Part shown: positions 62,661-64,000 of the stretch, one piece after another
How the letters are laid out: every line of letters begins with the position of its first letter
Numbering within the stretch: the stretch's first letter is position 1
NCBI GenBank assembly: GCA_045807745.1
Contig: JBJMGT010000030.1
Location: 1-64,000, forward strand
DNA length: 64,000 bases
Origin: QHXQ01 sp045807745
GTDB lineage: Bacteria; Acidobacteriota; Blastocatellia; Pyrinomonadales; Pyrinomonadaceae
Direction of reading: 5' to 3'
Translations under genes and position numbers: made by a program
The notes under the pieces: generated by a model
The model's input: the letters and a program-made list of their open reading frames with translations, nothing else
The model's database searches: none
What the model was told of the DNA's origin: nothing

Positions 62661-64000
62661 ATGCCTCTAACCTTACCTAATCTGGACTCACGGCGGTATC
62701 AGGAGTTGCGCGCCGAAGCGCTGGCGCGCATCCCCGTCCATAATCCTGAGTGGACGAACTTCAACCAGAGCGATCCGGGCGTGACGCTGGTCGAGCTGTT
62801 CGCCTTCATGACGGAGAACCTGCTCTACCGTTGCAACCAGATTCCGGAGCGCAACCGGCTCAAGTTCCTCTCGCTGTTGGGTCTGCAACTACGACCGGCT
62901 TCGTCCGCGCGCGGGCTGGTCGCCTTCACCAACGAGCGCGGGCCGTTAGAGACGATCACGCTGAACGACGGTTTGGAAGTGCGTGCCGGGCAAGTGCCGT
63001 TTCGCACCGAGCGCGGCTTAGACGTGTTGCCCATCGACGCGCAGGTCTATTTCAAACGCAAGATCGAGAATGCCGATCAGCCGCTCAAGGATTACTACAA
63101 ACTGCTCTACGCCTCTTATCAAGGCACAGCCCCGGACGAGACCGACTTTCAACTCTACGAGACCGTCCCGCTCGACGCGCGTCTGACGAATGGCGTCGCC
63201 ATCGGGCAGGAGACCGCCGACGATTCGCTCTGGGTCGCGCTGCTCCTGCGCTCGACAGACAACCCGGCAGAGGATTTGGAGACGGCGCGCGCTGGCATAG
63301 GCGGCAAGACCATCAGCCTCGGCATCGTGCCCACGCTCGAAGCCGCCACGCGCCAACTCGCGCCCGGCGGTCTGGCCAATCCTGAAGGTCAGACGTTGCT
63401 GCAATATCAAATCCCGAATATTCCCGCGAGCGGCTTGCTGCCGCTGGACAAGAATCAACGCGTCCCGCAATACACGACGCTACCGGCGGTCGCGCCGAGC
63501 GACGTACTGGCCGCACCCGGCGTCGTTGAGATCACTCTGCCGCAGAAGGAACAGTTGATCCTGTGGAGCAATCTCGATCCGCTCGAACCCGGCGTCGGCG
63601 ATTTCCCGCCCGCGCTCGAAGACACGAAACTCAACGACCGTCTGATCACTTGGCTGCGCATACGTGCGACGGGGGCGGTGCGCGCGCGCCTGTTGTGGGT
63701 CGGCATCAACTCGACCTTAGTCACGCAACGCGCGCGCGTCGCAAACGAGTTGTTGCCGAACGGCACGGGCGCGCCCGATCAGACAGTGCGCGTGTCGCGC
63801 ACGCCGGTGCTGCCCGACTCGGTGCGGCTGACGGTGACGACGAATAATGAGACGCGCGTGTGGCGCGAGATCGATGATCTGATGAGCGCCGGGCCGGAAG
63901 TGCCGACGATGGACGCGCGCCTGCCGCCGGGCAGTCTGAGTGTCGTGAATCCGCTGGTCGAGGTCTATACCATCAATGCGGAGGCGGGCGAGATTCGCTT
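62661..64000 (+). CDS. eCIS baseplate protein (gp6/baseplate J-like), 5' part
   Basis: From ATG 62661 a frame stays open to the window end (446 codons). It starts MPLTLPNLDSRRYQEL. Next come IPVHNPEWTNFNQSDPGVTLVELFAFMTENLLYRCNQIPERN and FLSLLGLQLRPASSARG, typical of the long 'putative baseplate assembly' gp6/J-like proteins of CIS loci (Pvc11-like). It forms the ring of wedges around the hub. The C-terminal part lies outside the window. Confidence 0.92.
   Translation, partial: MPLTLPNLDSRRYQELRAEALARIPVHNPEWTNFNQSDPGVTLVELFAFMTENLLYRCNQIPERNRLKFLSLLGLQLRPASSARGLVAFTNERGPLETITLNDGLEVRAGQVPFRTERGLDVLPIDAQVYFKRKIENADQPLKDYYKLLYASYQGTAPDETDFQLYETVPLDARLTNGVAIGQETADDSLWVALLLRSTDNPAEDLETARAGIGGKTISLGIVPTLEAATRQLAPGGLANPEGQTLLQYQIPNIPASGLLPLDKNQRVPQYTTLPAVAPSDVLAAPGVVEITLPQKEQLILWSNLDPLEPGVGDFPPALEDTKLNDRLITWLRIRATGAVRARLLWVGINSTLVTQRARVANELLPNGTGAPDQTVRVSRTPVLPDSVRLTVTTNNETRVWREIDDLMSAGPEVPTMDARLPPGSLSVVNPLVEVYTINAEAGEIR

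Noticed and set aside
48424..64000. Complete prophage
   Set aside because: Only tail-like parts are present: no capsid, portal, terminase, phage integrase or lysis genes. DUF4255, the LysM protein and paralogous sheath and tube genes point to an eCIS.

Overview
The window looks like a chromosomal segment of an Acidobacteriota bacterium, probably of the Blastocatellia type. The clues are a secreted VWFA-related protein of the kind abundant in Acidobacteria, a split glycine decarboxylase (gcvPA/gcvPB), a large BNR-propeller/Calx-beta/DUF4214 protein, long G+C-rich genes with many GTG and TTG starts, and an extracellular contractile injection system (eCIS). The placement is inferred from gene content only.

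Layout. 1-0.8 kb: 3' end of 23S rRNA, then 5S rRNA and a strong terminator. 0.9-20.8 kb: mostly core genes, including glutaminyl cyclase, a TgpA-like transglutaminase, rimO, pgpA, corA, serA, an MltF-like transglycosylase, the VWFA protein, a Nat-type ABC exporter, a CYTH protein and a YfhO-like membrane protein. 20.9-29.6 kb: a sedentary chromosomal integron. A frameshifted IntI gene on the + strand faces away from an array of mostly minus-strand cassettes (hypotheticals, a DHFR-like protein, mddA, an amidohydrolase, an APH-family kinase). Four attC sites and an attI boundary can be read directly. 29.6-34.1 kb: the glycine cleavage operon gcvT-gcvH-gcvPA-gcvPB, minus strand. 34.2-45.1 kb: two secreted proteins (a lipoprotein and a di-haem cytochrome), the 1231-residue propeller protein, an ECF sigma/anti-sigma pair, a TPR membrane protein and a YdjM-family protein. 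45.4-48.1 kb: a BTAD-type regulator and an A+T-richer gene fusing a TIR-like domain to an EgtD-like methyltransferase. 48.4-64 kb: an eCIS operon on the + strand with cap, two sheaths, two tubes, LysM protein, hub, spike, gp25 and gp6-like baseplate proteins. It continues past the right edge.

Two structural themes recur. First, seven gene ends carry palindromes whose arms are tandem short repeats, usually of 7 nt, with a different unit at each locus. Two of them are perfect inverted repeats of 30 and 33 bp. Second, recently acquired DNA (integron cassettes, the TIR fusion gene, a membrane-protein gene inserted between hub and spike) stands out by lower G+C.

The best candidates for something undescribed are the TIR-EgtD fusion next to the eCIS locus, the integron with its palindromic attI/intI promoter region, and the heptamer-palindrome family.
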